Source: Candidatus Equicola stercoris (GTDB taxonomy: Bacteria > Bacteroidota > Bacteroidia > Bacteroidales > Bacteroidaceae). Taken from it: a DNA stretch of 43,686 nt. Each line of letters starts with the position of its first letter. Within the stretch, counting starts at the first letter, position 1. A model generated the notes under the pieces. That model saw nothing but the letters and a program-made list of their open reading frames with translations, was not told where the DNA came from and searched no databases. Location: contig JAGHTI010000019.1 of the NCBI GenBank assembly GCA_018065415.1, positions 1-43,686 of the forward strand, written 5' to 3'. The translations under genes and the position numbers were made by a program. Of this stretch, positions 25,988-35,724 are shown piece by piece.

Positions 25988-27295
25988 ATGGCACAGTTCG
26001 TAATCAATGGTGGATATCCTCTAAAGGGAACAATTGTTCCTCAAGGTGCGAAGAACGAAGCTCTTCAGGTGATAAGTGCCACTCTTCTTACCTCTGAAAA
26101 GGTGACGATACAAAACATCCCTGACATCAGTGATGTTAACAACCTCATCGGTTTGATTAAGAAGATAGGAGTAAAGGTTACACATCCTGCAGATCACACC
26201 TATACTTTTGAGGCTGACGACATCTGTCTGGAATATCTTGAAAGTTATGAATTCATAAAGGCTTGTGCTGCTTTGCGTGGTAGTGTACTCATGATAGGTC
26301 CTCTGCTTGCGCGTTTCAAGAGAGCTGTCATATCACAACCTGGCGGTGACAAGATAGGACGCAGACGATTGGATACTCATTTCCTCGGTTTTGAAAAGTT
26401 AGGTGCACGTTTCGTTCATAATGATGATAAAGGAACGTTTACTATTGGCTGTAAGGAGCTTAAGGGGTGTGACATGCTACTTGATGAGGCTTCTGTTACT
26501 GGTACGGCAAATATCATCATGGCAGCCGTGATGGCAGAAGGTACGACGACAATATACAATGCTGCGTGCGAACCATATATACAACAGTTGTGCCGAATGC
26601 TGAACAGCATGGGTGCAGACATTAAGGGGATTTCATCAAATCTTTTGACGATAAATGGTGTGAAGGAACTGCACGGAACGGAGCATATCATACTGCCAGA
26701 CATGATTGAGGTGGGCTCTTTCATCGGTCTTGCTGCAATGATTGGTGAAGGGGTTACGATAAAGAATGTGGGATTGCAGTATCTTGGCATCATCCCGGAA
26801 TCGTTCGCACGGTTGGGAATAAAGATAGAGAAAAGAGGTGATGATATCTATATACCATATCAGCCACATTATCAGGTGGAGAGTTTCATTGACGGTTCTA
26901 TAATGACCATCAGTGATGCACCGTGGCCAGGACTTACCCCTGACCTACTGTCTGTGCTTATCGTTGTTGCTACTCAGGCAAAGGGTAGTGTGCTAGTGCA
27001 CCAGAAGATGTTTGAGAGTAGGTTGTTCTTTGTGGACAAGTTGATAGACATGGGGGCTCAGATAATTTTGTGTGATCCTCATAGGGCTGTTGTGATAGGT
27101 CATGACAGACAGATACAGTTGCGTGCTGGCAAGATGTCGAGTCCTGATATCCGTGCTGGTATTGCACTGCTCATTGCTGCCTTGAGTGCAAATGGTGAGA
27201 GCAGGATAAACAACATCGAACAAATAGACCGCGGATACGAAGATATAGAAGCCCGTTTGATGGCTCTCGGTGCTCACATAAGACGTGAAGAATGA
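25988..27295 (+). CDS. murA: UDP-N-acetylglucosamine 1-carboxyvinyltransferase MurA (Cys-to-Asp variant)
   Basis: MurA transfers enolpyruvate from PEP to UDP-GlcNAc, the first committed step of peptidoglycan synthesis. The 435-residue protein has the EPSP-synthase-like fold signatures INGGYPLKGTIVPQGAKNEAL and APWPGLTPDLLS. The catalytic loop reads QPGGDKIGRRRLDTH: residue 121, where E. coli has Cys115 (the fosfomycin adduct site), is Asp. Asp at this position is known from fosfomycin-insensitive MurA enzymes such as the mycobacterial one. Activity should be retained and intrinsic fosfomycin resistance is predicted. The 3' end overlaps rimM (ATGA). Confidence 0.95.
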   Translation: MAQFVINGGYPLKGTIVPQGAKNEALQVISATLLTSEKVTIQNIPDISDVNNLIGLIKKIGVKVTHPADHTYTFEADDICLEYLESYEFIKACAALRGSVLMIGPLLARFKRAVISQPGGDKIGRRRLDTHFLGFEKLGARFVHNDDKGTFTIGCKELKGCDMLLDEASVTGTANIIMAAVMAEGTTTIYNAACEPYIQQLCRMLNSMGADIKGISSNLLTINGVKELHGTEHIILPDMIEVGSFIGLAAMIGEGVTIKNVGLQYLGIIPESFARLGIKIEKRGDDIYIPYQPHYQVESFIDGSIMTISDAPWPGLTPDLLSVLIVVATQAKGSVLVHQKMFESRLFFVDKLIDMGAQIILCDPHRAVVIGHDRQIQLRAGKMSSPDIRAGIALLIAALSANGESRINNIEQIDRGYEDIEARLMALGAHIRREE

Positions 27296-27795
27296 TACGC
27301 GAGGAGGATGTTTTTAAAATAGGTATCCTTGGGAAGACGCATGGCGTGAAAGGCGAGTTGAACATGGTCATCGATGATGATGTCTTCGACAGAGTGGATG
27401 CCGATTATCTCGTACTTAAGGTGGATGGTATCATGGTACCTTTTTTCATTGAAGAATACCGTTTCCGAAGTGATGACCATGTGCTGATAAAGTTCTGCGA
27501 TGTTGAAAGTGCGGAGAGAGCAAAGAACATGACGGGTGTGGAAGTGTTTTTTCCTTATAGCCTTGCTGACAGAAGTCGTGAGGAGATGATGAAATGGACT
27601 GATTTTGTAGGATACACCATAGACCATGTCGGAGAGATAGTGTCAGTAGATGATACTACGGAGAATATATTGTTTGAAGCGGTAAACAGTAATGATGGTA
27701 GGCATGTCCTTATCCCAGCTGCTGAGGAGTGGATAAAGGAGATAAAGGATAAGAAGATAATAATGGACATTCCGAAAGGATTGCTTGACTTATGA
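27292..27795 (+). CDS. rimM: Ribosome maturation factor RimM
   Basis: RimM binds ribosomal protein S19 and aids maturation of the 30S head. The 167-residue protein has the opening VFKIGILGKTHGVKGEL, the middle FCDVESAERAKNMTGVEVF and a C-terminal PRC-barrel with HVLIPAAEEWIKEIKDKKIIMDIPKGLLDL. It overlaps murA upstream and dxr downstream by four bases each, so the three are translationally coupled. The usual trmD partner is not adjacent. Confidence 0.95.
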   Translation: MIREEDVFKIGILGKTHGVKGELNMVIDDDVFDRVDADYLVLKVDGIMVPFFIEEYRFRSDDHVLIKFCDVESAERAKNMTGVEVFFPYSLADRSREEMMKWTDFVGYTIDHVGEIVSVDDTTENILFEAVNSNDGRHVLIPAAEEWIKEIKDKKIIMDIPKGLLDL

Positions 27796-28943
27796 AGAAA
27801 CAGATTGCAATATTAGGTAGCACGGGTTCGATAGGTACTCAGGCATTGGATGTGATAGATGCACACAGTGACCTCTATGAGGTGTATTGTCTGACCGCAA
27901 ATAATAAGGTACAACTTCTTGCAGAGCAGGCAAGGAAATACAATCCTGCTGCAGTTGTCATAGCCAACGAAGCACATTATGATGAATTGCAGTCGTTACT
28001 TTCTGACTTACCTATAAAAGTATATGCTGGCAAGGATGCTCTATGTCAAATAGTACAAGCTGAGCCGATAGATATGGTGTTGACAGCGATGGTAGGCTTT
28101 GCCGGTTTGCCACCTACGATAGCTGCGATAAAAGCGAAGAAAAAGATATGCTTAGCAAACAAGGAAACTCTTGTCGTTGCCGGTGAACTGATATGCAACC
28201 TGGCAGTGGAGAACCATTGCCCTATACTCCCCGTTGATAGTGAACACTCTGCTATCTTCCAATCGCTAGTAGGCGAAGACGATAATCCTATAGAGAAGAT
28301 ATTGCTGACTGCTTCTGGTGGACCATTCCGTACAATGACGGAGGAGCAGATGGCAACGGTGACAAAGGCAGATGCGTTGAGACATCCTACATGGGATATG
28401 GGAGCAAAGATTACCATAGACTCCGCAACGATGATGAACAAGGGCTTTGAGGTTATAGAAGCCAAATGGCTCTTCGGTGTTACACCTGAACAGATACAGG
28501 TGTTGGTACACCCACAGAGCATAGTACATAGTGCTGTACAGTTCCGTGATGGTGCTGTGAAAGCACAATTAGGAGTGCCCGATATGCGACTGCCGATACA
28601 ATATGCATTTTCTTTCCCTCAGCGTATCTCACTAGATAATGAACGCCTTGACCTATTTTCACAGCCATTGGAGTTTTTTGAACCTGATATGAAGAAGTTT
28701 CGTTGTCTATCCTTGGCTTTCGAGGCTTTGAAGAGAAAAGGCAACATGCCATGCATCATGAATGCAGCCAATGAGATAGCAAACCGTGCTTTCCTTGATG
28801 ACAGGATAAGTTTTCCGCAGATAGCTGAGGTTATAGAGAAGACAATGAACAAGGCAACATTCGATGTGGCCCCAGATTATGATGTCTATCTGCAATCAAA
28901 TGATGAGGCACGCCGAATAGCAATGGAATATCTAAAAAATTAA
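27792..28943 (+). CDS. dxr: 1-deoxy-D-xylulose 5-phosphate reductoisomerase
   Basis: Dxr converts DXP to MEP using NADPH in the non-mevalonate isoprenoid pathway, feeding undecaprenyl phosphate for the wall enzymes encoded nearby. The 383-residue protein has the NADPH motif ILGSTGSIGTQALDV, LANKETLVVAGELI, the metal-binding PVDSEHSAIFQ and the flexible loop HPTWDMGAKITIDSATMMNKGFE. All catalytic segments are present. It overlaps rimM by four bases, and rseP starts 24 bases later. Confidence 0.96.
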   Translation: MKKQIAILGSTGSIGTQALDVIDAHSDLYEVYCLTANNKVQLLAEQARKYNPAAVVIANEAHYDELQSLLSDLPIKVYAGKDALCQIVQAEPIDMVLTAMVGFAGLPPTIAAIKAKKKICLANKETLVVAGELICNLAVENHCPILPVDSEHSAIFQSLVGEDDNPIEKILLTASGGPFRTMTEEQMATVTKADALRHPTWDMGAKITIDSATMMNKGFEVIEAKWLFGVTPEQIQVLVHPQSIVHSAVQFRDGAVKAQLGVPDMRLPIQYAFSFPQRISLDNERLDLFSQPLEFFEPDMKKFRCLSLAFEALKRKGNMPCIMNAANEIANRAFLDDRISFPQIAEVIEKTMNKATFDVAPDYDVYLQSNDEARRIAMEYLKN

Positions 28944-28967
28944 GAGTAAGAAAAATATATTTAAGAT

Positions 28968-30338
28968 ATGGAGACATTTTTAATTAGACTTTTGGAATTC
29001 ATGTTGGCAATATCAATACTTGTTGTCCTGCATGAGGGTGGTCATTTCTTTTTTGCAAAACTATTCAAGGTACGTGTGGAGAAGTTTTATTTGTTTTTCG
29101 ACCCTCTGTTTCATCTCTTTGAGATAAAGCCGAAGAACAGTGAGACGGCATACGGTATCGGCGGGATTCCTCTTGGCGGTTATTGCAAGATAGCAGGAAT
29201 GATTGACGAGAGTTTTGATAAAGAACAGATGAAACAACCGGCTCAACCATGGGAGTACCGTTCAAAACCGGCATGGCAACGACTGCTCATCATCATAGGA
29301 GGTGTCCTTGTGAACTTTATTCTGGCATTGATATTATATGCCATGGTTCTGTTTGTCTGGGGTGACAGTTACTTGTCAACGAAAGATATGACACAGGGAA
29401 TGGAATATAATGATACAGCCAAACAACTCGGTTTCATGGATGGCGACATGCCGATAAAGGCAGATGGCAAGACATTGGATAAATTTGACGTTGACCTTTA
29501 CCGTGCCGTTGCTGATGCACAAACGGTTACCGTGATGCGTGGCGGTAAGGAGGTGGATATAAACATATCGAAAAAGATGGACCTTCTGGAGATGATGAAA
29601 GATGTACCACCATTCATGCGTGTATGCATCCCTGCAAAGATAGACTCTGTCATTCCAGATGGTGCTGTCGCTGCCATAGGATTAAAGAAAGGTGATTGCA
29701 TAAAGTCAATAAACGGCGAGGATGCTACCACATACAATAAGGTTTCAGATATCATAGGAGTACTGACGGATAAACTATCAACGGTTACTACTCCAGCCGA
29801 TTCATTGGCTTGCCGAACAATAGCATTGACGTATGTATCTGGTGATGTAACAAAGACAGACACCGTGGTGCTGTCAAAGGAGATGCGTATGGATGTGTTC
29901 TTCCTGAGCACTGCTGGTTTGTATAAGCCGACAGAGGTGAAATATGGATTCTTTGAGAGCATCCCTGCTGGTATAGAATATGGCTGGAACACCTTGGCTG
30001 GATATGTGGGAGACCTGAGATACATCTTCTCTTCGGAAGGTGTCAAGTCATTGGGTGGTTTTGGTACCATAGGTTCATTGTTCCCACCAGCATGGGACTG
30101 GATGATGTTTTGGAAGATGACAGCCTTCTTGAGCATTATACTTGCCTTCATGAACATATTGCCGATTCCTGCTCTTGATGGTGGACATGCCCTGTTCCTC
30201 ATCTATGAGATGATAACAGGCAGACAACCTTCTGAGAAGTTCATGGTGGCAGCCGAATATGTTGGATTTATCATTCTCATATTGTTGCTGATAGTGGCAA
30301 ATCTGAATGATATCTTAAGATATATAGGAGTGATGTAA
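28968..30338 (+). CDS. rseP: Site-2 intramembrane metalloprotease RseP
   Basis: RseP-type M50 proteases cleave membrane-anchored anti-sigma factors or signal-peptide remnants. The zinc motif HEGGH is at residues 22-26 within the first membrane helix, and the second metal motif is in NILPIPALDGGHALF near the C-terminus. Between lie a cytoplasmic loop (GIGGIPLGGYCKIAGM), a second helix and a PDZ-like region (VIPDGAVAAIGLKKGDCIKSING). The length of 456 is normal. It ends the tsaB-rseP unit and is followed by a bidirectional terminator. Confidence 0.95.
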   Translation: METFLIRLLEFMLAISILVVLHEGGHFFFAKLFKVRVEKFYLFFDPLFHLFEIKPKNSETAYGIGGIPLGGYCKIAGMIDESFDKEQMKQPAQPWEYRSKPAWQRLLIIIGGVLVNFILALILYAMVLFVWGDSYLSTKDMTQGMEYNDTAKQLGFMDGDMPIKADGKTLDKFDVDLYRAVADAQTVTVMRGGKEVDINISKKMDLLEMMKDVPPFMRVCIPAKIDSVIPDGAVAAIGLKKGDCIKSINGEDATTYNKVSDIIGVLTDKLSTVTTPADSLACRTIALTYVSGDVTKTDTVVLSKEMRMDVFFLSTAGLYKPTEVKYGFFESIPAGIEYGWNTLAGYVGDLRYIFSSEGVKSLGGFGTIGSLFPPAWDWMMFWKMTAFLSIILAFMNILPIPALDGGHALFLIYEMITGRQPSEKFMVAAEYVGFIILILLLIVANLNDILRYIGVM

Positions 30339-30341
30339 AAC

Positions 30342-30369
30342 AAAAAAGAGAGTCTTGAACTCTCTTTTT
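30342..30369. terminator. Bidirectional intrinsic terminator between rseP and tRNA-Asn
   Basis: AAAAAGAGAGT, a 5-base loop and ACTCTCTTTTT form an 11-bp perfect stem with A-tract and T-tract arms. It can end rseP transcription on the plus strand and tRNA-Asn transcription on the minus strand. Confidence 0.85.
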
Positions 30370-30370
30370 G

Positions 30371-30444
30371 CGCTCCAGGATGGGCTTGAACCAACGACCC
30401 CCTGATTAACAGTCAGGTGCTCTAACCAACTGAGCTACTGAAGC
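30371..30444 (-). tRNA. tRNA-Asn(GTT)
   Basis: The 74-nt minus-strand cloverleaf has acceptor GCTTCAG/CTGGAGC (one G-U), D-stem GCTC/GAGC, anticodon arm CCTGA-CTGTTAA-TCAGG with anticodon GTT, and T-loop TTCAAGC. The T-stem GTTGG/CCATC has one T-T mismatch. The discriminator is G and the CCA end is not encoded. A matched promoter lies upstream and a terminator two bases downstream. Confidence 0.95.
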
Positions 30445-30477
30445 AATAAGATTACCATCTTGTGATGATAGCGGATG

Positions 30478-30508
30478 CAAAGGTACTAAAAAAAATGAAT
30501 GTACCAAA
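30478..30508 (-). promoter_or_regulatory. Promoter of tRNA-Asn (TTTG-N19-TACCTTTG)
   Basis: Read on the minus strand, TTTG (30505-30508) is followed by 19 bases and TACCTTTG (30478-30485), a full match to the Bacteroidota -33/-7 consensus. Transcription would start about 25-30 bases before the mature tRNA 5' end. Confidence 0.75.
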
Positions 30509-30569
30509 TTTTTTTTGAAAAGTTTTGAGTTGATAAATATTTTATTGGAAATAATTTTATCTGGAATAT

Positions 30570-32240
30570 ATGAAAAAGATACTGATATCAATAATCGTTA
30601 TGTGCCAAATGACAACAATGTGTGTGGCTCAGAATGTGACATCTCATAATTTTGAGGTACTTAAACATCTCGACATATTCAATGCCATGTATAAGAATCT
30701 GGACATGATGTTCGTAGATACGTTGAATGCCGAGAAGGTAATAGGTACTGCCATAAATAGCATGTTGTCACAGATGGATCCATATACGGAATATTTCCCT
30801 AACGAGAATGCTTACAAAAAAGGAATGACAGGTGCATACGCTGGTATAGGCGCAACGATACACTATAGTTTTTCGAGGAAGACGGTGGTCATAGATGAAC
30901 CTTTTGATGATTCTCCTGCGATGAAGGCTGGTCTTAAGAAAGGGGATGAAATCCTAGCTGTTGATAAGGAGAAGATGGAAGGAAAAGAGGTGTCATACGT
31001 ATCATCACATCTGCGTGGTGAAGCTGGTACTACATTCCTTTTGAAGATACGCCGTAACGGAAAGACAATGAAGATAAAGATTACTCGTGCATCTATCAAA
31101 CAGATGCAGACAATACCTTACTATGGTATGATAGGTGATGATATAGGGTATGTCTATCTTACCTCTTTCCTTGACGGGGGATGTGCAAAGGAGGTAAGAC
31201 GCTCTTTCGTGGAATTGAAGAATAAAGGTGCAAAATCGTTTATCCTCGACTTGCGTAATAATGGAGGCGGACTGATAAACGAGGCTGTGGATATCGTGAA
31301 TATATTTATACCAAAGGGGACAAAGATTGTAGAGACAAGGGGAAAGATGGAACGTCTGTTTTCTTCGTATTCTACCACCTTGGAACCTCTGGATACAGTA
31401 AGCCCTCTGGTTGTAATGGTAAACAATAGTTCTGCATCTGCATCCGAAATTGTTGCTGGTGCACTGCAGGATTTGGACAGGGCAGTGATAATAGGACAAC
31501 GTACCTTCGGAAAGGGATTGGTACAGCGTTCTGTGGATTTACCTTTTGAAAGCACTCTTAAACTGACAATAGGTAAATATTATATTCCTTCAGGAAGATG
31601 TATCCAGGAATTGAAATACAACAGGTCGGCGAAGGATAAGTTTGAAAAAGATGAAATCCCTGATTCTCTGACTCATGCCTTCAAAACACGCAATGGTCGT
31701 GAAGTTCGAGATGGTCGTGGCATCATGCCTGACATAAGAATCACCCCTGACACCATATCTCATTTGTCTTTCTATCTATCACAAATAGTCGATTCCACCG
31801 ATACATATTTTGATTGGATATGTGCTTACTGCAACAACCATTCTTCCATCGCATCTCCATCGGAATTTGAGATTACTGATGAGGATTTTGAAGATTTCAA
31901 ACAGAAGTGTATCAGCAATGGGTTTAAGTATGACCGTATCAGCAATGAGATTCTGAAACAACTGAAAGAAGCTGCACGCAAAGAGGGATATTATGATGAG
32001 ATGCAAGCTGAGTTCGAGGCATTGAAAAAGAAACTCAACCACAATATCAGCGATGATATTGATAAACATAAGGATGAAATAAAAACATTATTGGGAGCTG
32101 ACATAGTAACATATTTCTACCAAAGGAAGGGTGCAATAGAATATAGCTTGAAACATGATGTGGATGCTAAAGAGGCACAAAAGATTCTACGTGATGAAAA
32201 GAAATATAGGAATGTGCTTTTTACCCCTGCACAGATGTAA
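30570..32240 (+). CDS. Secreted C-terminal processing peptidase, S41 family
   Basis: The 556-residue CtpA/Tsp-like serine protease has a signal peptide (MKKILISIIVMCQMTTMCVAQ), an N-terminal helical part with MDPYTEYFPNE, a PDZ domain (YAGIGATIHYSF...DSPAMKAGLKKGDEILAVD, about 90-140) and the S41 catalytic core. The nucleophile is Ser290 in NSSASASEIVAG and the general base Lys315 in RTFGKGLVQ, spaced 25 residues as in E. coli Tsp (S430/K455). A long C-terminal helical and charged extension follows. It would act in the periplasm. It sits 230 bases after rseP, and dacB starts 43 bases downstream from its own promoter match. Confidence 0.92.
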   Translation: MKKILISIIVMCQMTTMCVAQNVTSHNFEVLKHLDIFNAMYKNLDMMFVDTLNAEKVIGTAINSMLSQMDPYTEYFPNENAYKKGMTGAYAGIGATIHYSFSRKTVVIDEPFDDSPAMKAGLKKGDEILAVDKEKMEGKEVSYVSSHLRGEAGTTFLLKIRRNGKTMKIKITRASIKQMQTIPYYGMIGDDIGYVYLTSFLDGGCAKEVRRSFVELKNKGAKSFILDLRNNGGGLINEAVDIVNIFIPKGTKIVETRGKMERLFSSYSTTLEPLDTVSPLVVMVNNSSASASEIVAGALQDLDRAVIIGQRTFGKGLVQRSVDLPFESTLKLTIGKYYIPSGRCIQELKYNRSAKDKFEKDEIPDSLTHAFKTRNGREVRDGRGIMPDIRITPDTISHLSFYLSQIVDSTDTYFDWICAYCNNHSSIASPSEFEITDEDFEDFKQKCISNGFKYDRISNEILKQLKEAARKEGYYDEMQAEFEALKKKLNHNISDDIDKHKDEIKTLLGADIVTYFYQRKGAIEYSLKHDVDAKEAQKILRDEKKYRNVLFTPAQM

Positions 32241-32256
32241 TTTGATATTTTTTGCC

Positions 32257-32264
32257 TACCTTTG
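32257..32264 (+). promoter_or_regulatory. -7 element (TACCTTTG) for dacB
   Basis: TACCTTTG matches TAnnTTTG exactly and ends 19 bases before the dacB ATG, giving a leader of roughly 15 nt. A TTTG at the standard -33 distance is not present. Confidence 0.5.
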
Positions 32265-32283
32265 CACTCCGAAAAGATAAAAG

Positions 32284-33486
32284 ATGAAAAGGATAATCAC
32301 AATCTCTCTTTTTACAATCATTTTCTGTTGCTCGTCGAGAGCACAGGAATGTGTTGATAGCGTATCGTGGAATCAGAAGATAACGGAGAGACTGGATGAT
32401 TTATTGGATAACTCTTTTTTTGAAAAAACTCAGTTGGGGTTCATGGTTTATGACCTCACGGCTGACAGCATGCTTTATGCAAAGCATGAAAAGATGATAC
32501 TCCGACCTGCCTCTACCATGAAGATATTGACAGCCGTAACGGCTCTCGACAACCTTGGTGGAGATTATAAATTCCGTACTTCCTTGTATTATGATGGCGA
32601 ACTGAAAGGCAATATCCTTGAAGGAGATATTTATTGCAAGGGAGGTTTTGACCCTGCCTTTTGCAGTAAGGATATGGAATCGCTTATTGCTGCCATAACA
32701 TCATCGGGAATAGATACCATAAGAGGACATATCTATGCAGATGTCAGTTTCAAAGACGCAACGAAGTATGGCGAAGGATGGTGTTGGGATGATGAAAACT
32801 TTGTGTTGACTCCACTGCCTTACAATAGAAAACTGAACGAAGTGTTTATGGATGTCTTTCAAAGACGGTTATCTGAAAAGGTGTGCCTGATAGAAGACTC
32901 TTGCGAACATAAAAAAACAAAAGTAGTTCCTTCCAGTGCTATCTTTCTAACGGAGCGTACACACCCTATTTCGACCATCCTCAATAGGATGATGAAGATT
33001 AGTGACAACCTGTATGCAGAGAGCATGCTGTATCATATAGCACATGACTATAAGGGCAATAACGCAAGTGCCAAAGATGGTTTGAGAAAGATAAAGTCTT
33101 TGGTTACACGTCTTGGCTTCCGTGCTTCGGATTATCGCCTTGCTGATGGCAGTGGGCTGTCTTTATATAACTATGTCAGTGCAGAATTAGAATGTGCATT
33201 TTTGAAATATGCATTCCAGAACAACGATATCTTTTATTATTTATACCCTTCATTGCCTATAGCAGGAAAGGATGGTACTTTGGAAAAACGTATGAAGCGA
33301 ACAGTAGCTGCAGGGAATGTTCATGCCAAGACGGGGTCTGTCTCAGGAGTGTCTTCGTTGGCTGGGTATCTCACATCGTCAAATGGCCATTTCCTGTGCT
33401 TTAGCATCATCAACCAAGGGGTGATGAAATTGAGTGAATCCAAATTTTTTCAAAATAGAATATGTCAGATACTATGCAATCCATAA
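32284..33486 (+). CDS. dacB: D-Ala-D-Ala carboxypeptidase/endopeptidase (PBP4 type)
   Basis: This class C low-molecular-weight PBP trims or cleaves peptidoglycan cross-links in the periplasm. A signal peptide (MKRIITISLFTIIFCCSSRA, cleavage before QECVD) precedes the S13 catalytic motifs STMK at 77-80, SDN at 240-242 and KTG at 349-351. At 400 residues it is shorter than E. coli PBP4 (about 470), because the domain inserted between the first two motifs is reduced. The 3' end overlaps typA by 13 bases in another frame. Confidence 0.9.
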   Translation: MKRIITISLFTIIFCCSSRAQECVDSVSWNQKITERLDDLLDNSFFEKTQLGFMVYDLTADSMLYAKHEKMILRPASTMKILTAVTALDNLGGDYKFRTSLYYDGELKGNILEGDIYCKGGFDPAFCSKDMESLIAAITSSGIDTIRGHIYADVSFKDATKYGEGWCWDDENFVLTPLPYNRKLNEVFMDVFQRRLSEKVCLIEDSCEHKKTKVVPSSAIFLTERTHPISTILNRMMKISDNLYAESMLYHIAHDYKGNNASAKDGLRKIKSLVTRLGFRASDYRLADGSGLSLYNYVSAELECAFLKYAFQNNDIFYYLYPSLPIAGKDGTLEKRMKRTVAAGNVHAKTGSVSGVSSLAGYLTSSNGHFLCFSIINQGVMKLSESKFFQNRICQILCNP

Positions 33487-35276
33487 GAAACATTGCCATC
33501 ATCGCCCATGTGGATCATGGGAAGACTACACTGGTAGATAAGATGATGACAGCGGGCCATTTATTTAGAGAAGGACAGAACGAAAGTAGTCAAGTGTTGG
33601 ATGCCAATGATTTGGAAAGAGAACGAGGCATAACCATCCTCTCTAAGAATGTGTCTATTACATATAAAGGTGTAAAGATAAATATCATTGATACTCCGGG
33701 ACACTCCGATTTCGGTGGTGAGGTGGAACGAGTGCTGAACATGGCGGATGGCTGTCTGCTGTTGGCTGATGCCTTTGAAGGACCTATGCCACAGACTCGT
33801 TTTGTGTTGCAGAAGGCTTTGCAGATAGGATTGAAACCTATTGTTGTTGTAAATAAGGTGGACAAACCTAATTGTCGTCCTGAAACGGTCTATGAGATGA
33901 TCTTCGACTTGATGTTCTCTCTCAATGCAACGGAGGAACAGTTGGACTTTCCTGTTGTATATGGCAGTGCCAAACTGGGATGGATGGGACCGGAATGGGA
34001 TAAACCTACTAACGACATCACATATCTATTGGATAAGATTATTGAACATATCCCTGCACCTCAGCACCTTGATGGAACACCACAGATGTTGATTACGTCA
34101 TTGGACTATTCTACCTATACCGGTAGAATCGCTGTAGGACGAGTACATCGCGGAACACTGCGACAGGGACAGCAAATCACAGTGTGCCATCGTGATGGTT
34201 CAATGGAGAAGACAAAGATAAAAGAACTGCATACCTTCACTGGCATGGGACATACTGCAACTGATGCAGTGTCAAGCGGAGATATATGTGCCGTCATCGG
34301 CTTGAGCAATTTTGAGATTGGCGATACTATTTGCGATCTGGAAAACCCTGAAGCATTGCCTACTATCAACATTGACGAACCGACAATGAGCATGTTGTTT
34401 ACTATCAACGATTCACCATTCTTTGGGAAGGAAGGAAAGTTGGTTACATCTCGTCATATCAATGACAGACTCCATCGTGAATTGGAAAAGAACCTGGCTA
34501 TGAAAGTTGAATCTTTCCCTGATTCCACCGACAAATGGATTGTCAGCGGACGTGGTGTGTTACATCTGTCGGTATTGATAGAAACGATGCGACGCGAAGG
34601 TTATGAACTGCAGGTGGGACAACCGCAGGTTATATACAAGGAAATAAACGGTGTGAAATGTGAACCTATTGAAGAACTGACAATAAATGTTCCAGAAGAG
34701 TTTGCAAGCAAGATGATTGACATGGTAACACGTCGTAAGGGAGAGATGACGTCTATGGAAACACAAGACGATAGGGTGAACATAGAGTTCGACATTCCTT
34801 CTCGTGGTATCATAGGATTGCGTACCAACATTCTCACAGCATCACAGGGAGAAGCGATTATGGCTCATCGTTTCAAGGAATATATGCCTTATAAGGGAAA
34901 TATGGAACGTCGCATCAATGGTAGCATGATAGCTCTTGAAACAGGAAATGCCTTTGCTTATTCTATAGACAAACTGCAGGATAGAGGACGCTTCTTCATT
35001 GATCCGGGTGATGACGTCTATGCAGGTCAGGTTGTGGGAGAACATGTGCATGAAAACGACCTTGTCATCAATGTTACAAAAGCAAAACAGTTAACAAATA
35101 CGCGTGCCAGCGGAAACGACGAAAAGGCTCATATAATACCAAAAGTGGAGTTTAGCCTTGAAGAACTATTGGAATATATTAAAGAGGATGAATTGGTGGA
35201 GGTGACACCAAAGAGTATGCGTGTGCGGAAGATAATCCTTGACCATTTGTCACGTAAACGTTCTGGAAAAGAATGA
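33474..35276 (+). CDS. typA: Translational GTPase TypA/BipA
   Basis: TypA is an EF-G-like ribosome-binding GTPase involved in 50S assembly and stress growth. The 600-residue protein has G1 [10 protein letters not shown], switch I RGITI, G3 [13 protein letters not shown]4 NKVDKP and G5 GSAK, then domain II, the [21 protein letters not shown] domain III/V block and the C-terminal [11 protein letters not shown] region unique to TypA. The ORF track starts at 33462, but ATG 33474 ([16 protein letters not shown]) fits the family better. It overlaps dacB upstream and folK downstream. Confidence 0.96.
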   Translation: MQSIRNIAIIAHVDHGKTTLVDKMMTAGHLFREGQNESSQVLDANDLERERGITILSKNVSITYKGVKINIIDTPGHSDFGGEVERVLNMADGCLLLADAFEGPMPQTRFVLQKALQIGLKPIVVVNKVDKPNCRPETVYEMIFDLMFSLNATEEQLDFPVVYGSAKLGWMGPEWDKPTNDITYLLDKIIEHIPAPQHLDGTPQMLITSLDYSTYTGRIAVGRVHRGTLRQGQQITVCHRDGSMEKTKIKELHTFTGMGHTATDAVSSGDICAVIGLSNFEIGDTICDLENPEALPTINIDEPTMSMLFTINDSPFFGKEGKLVTSRHINDRLHRELEKNLAMKVESFPDSTDKWIVSGRGVLHLSVLIETMRREGYELQVGQPQVIYKEINGVKCEPIEELTINVPEEFASKMIDMVTRRKGEMTSMETQDDRVNIEFDIPSRGIIGLRTNILTASQGEAIMAHRFKEYMPYKGNMERRINGSMIALETGNAFAYSIDKLQDRGRFFIDPGDDVYAGQVVGEHVHENDLVINVTKAKQLTNTRASGNDEKAHIIPKVEFSLEELLEYIKEDELVEVTPKSMRVRKIILDHLSRKRSGKE

Positions 35277-35674
35277 TATATCTTGGTATAGGCTCAAACC
35301 TTGGTGATAAGGAGAGAAATATCAACAAGGCTATAGAACTGATAGGAAAGCGAGTGGGCACTATTGTTGCCTGCTCGTCGTTCTATTATTCTGCTCCACA
35401 AGGTTTTCAGTCGCCGAATGATTTCGTCAATGTTGTTGTCGGATGCCAGACATCTCTTTCTCCTGAAGAACTGTTGTTGGCAACACAACAGATAGAAAAT
35501 GATTTGGGACGGAAAACAAAAAGTCATGACGGACATTATCACGATAGAATCATTGATATTGACATTCTGTTGTATGACGATGTCACTGTTGACACTCCAG
35601 AATTGAAAATCCCTCATCCGCTGATGCAGACAAGGGCATTTGTGATGATTCCGTTAAAAGAAATTACTTCTTAG
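35273..35674 (+). CDS. folK: 2-amino-4-hydroxy-6-hydroxymethyldihydropteridine pyrophosphokinase
   Basis: FolK pyrophosphorylates 6-hydroxymethyl-7,8-dihydropterin in folate synthesis. The 133-residue protein is compact but complete: [36 protein letters not shown], the ENDLGR segment and the metal-binding RIIDIDILLYDD, then IPHPLMQTRAFVMIPL. Start ATG overlaps the typA stop by four bases. The neighbour downstream is convergent queA. Confidence 0.95.
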   Translation: MIYLGIGSNLGDKERNINKAIELIGKRVGTIVACSSFYYSAPQGFQSPNDFVNVVVGCQTSLSPEELLLATQQIENDLGRKTKSHDGHYHDRIIDIDILLYDDVTVDTPELKIPHPLMQTRAFVMIPLKEITS

Positions 35675-35675
35675 C

Positions 35676-35713
35676 CTTTAGCCACCTTCATTCATATTTT
35701 TTCATGGCTAAAG
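35676..35713. terminator. Inverted repeat between convergent folK and queA
   Basis: CTTTAGCCA and TGGCTAAAG form a perfect 9-bp stem around a 20-base loop. The position between convergent stops suggests a shared terminator, but no clean T-tract follows on either side. A second short hairpin, GAATGA-CTAA-TCATTC, lies at 35719-35734 over the queA stop. Confidence 0.45.
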
Positions 35714-35724
35714 ATTCTGAATGA

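Noticed and set aside
29498-30202. 234-residue minus-strand ORF over rseP
   Set aside because: It is opposite rseP, whose HEGGH and LDGG motifs are intact; the antisense product shows no family features.
30406-30591. 61-residue minus-strand ORF ending VAQLVRAPDC
   Set aside because: It is a translation artefact covering the tRNA-Asn 5' half and its promoter; such peptides are typical tRNA shadows.
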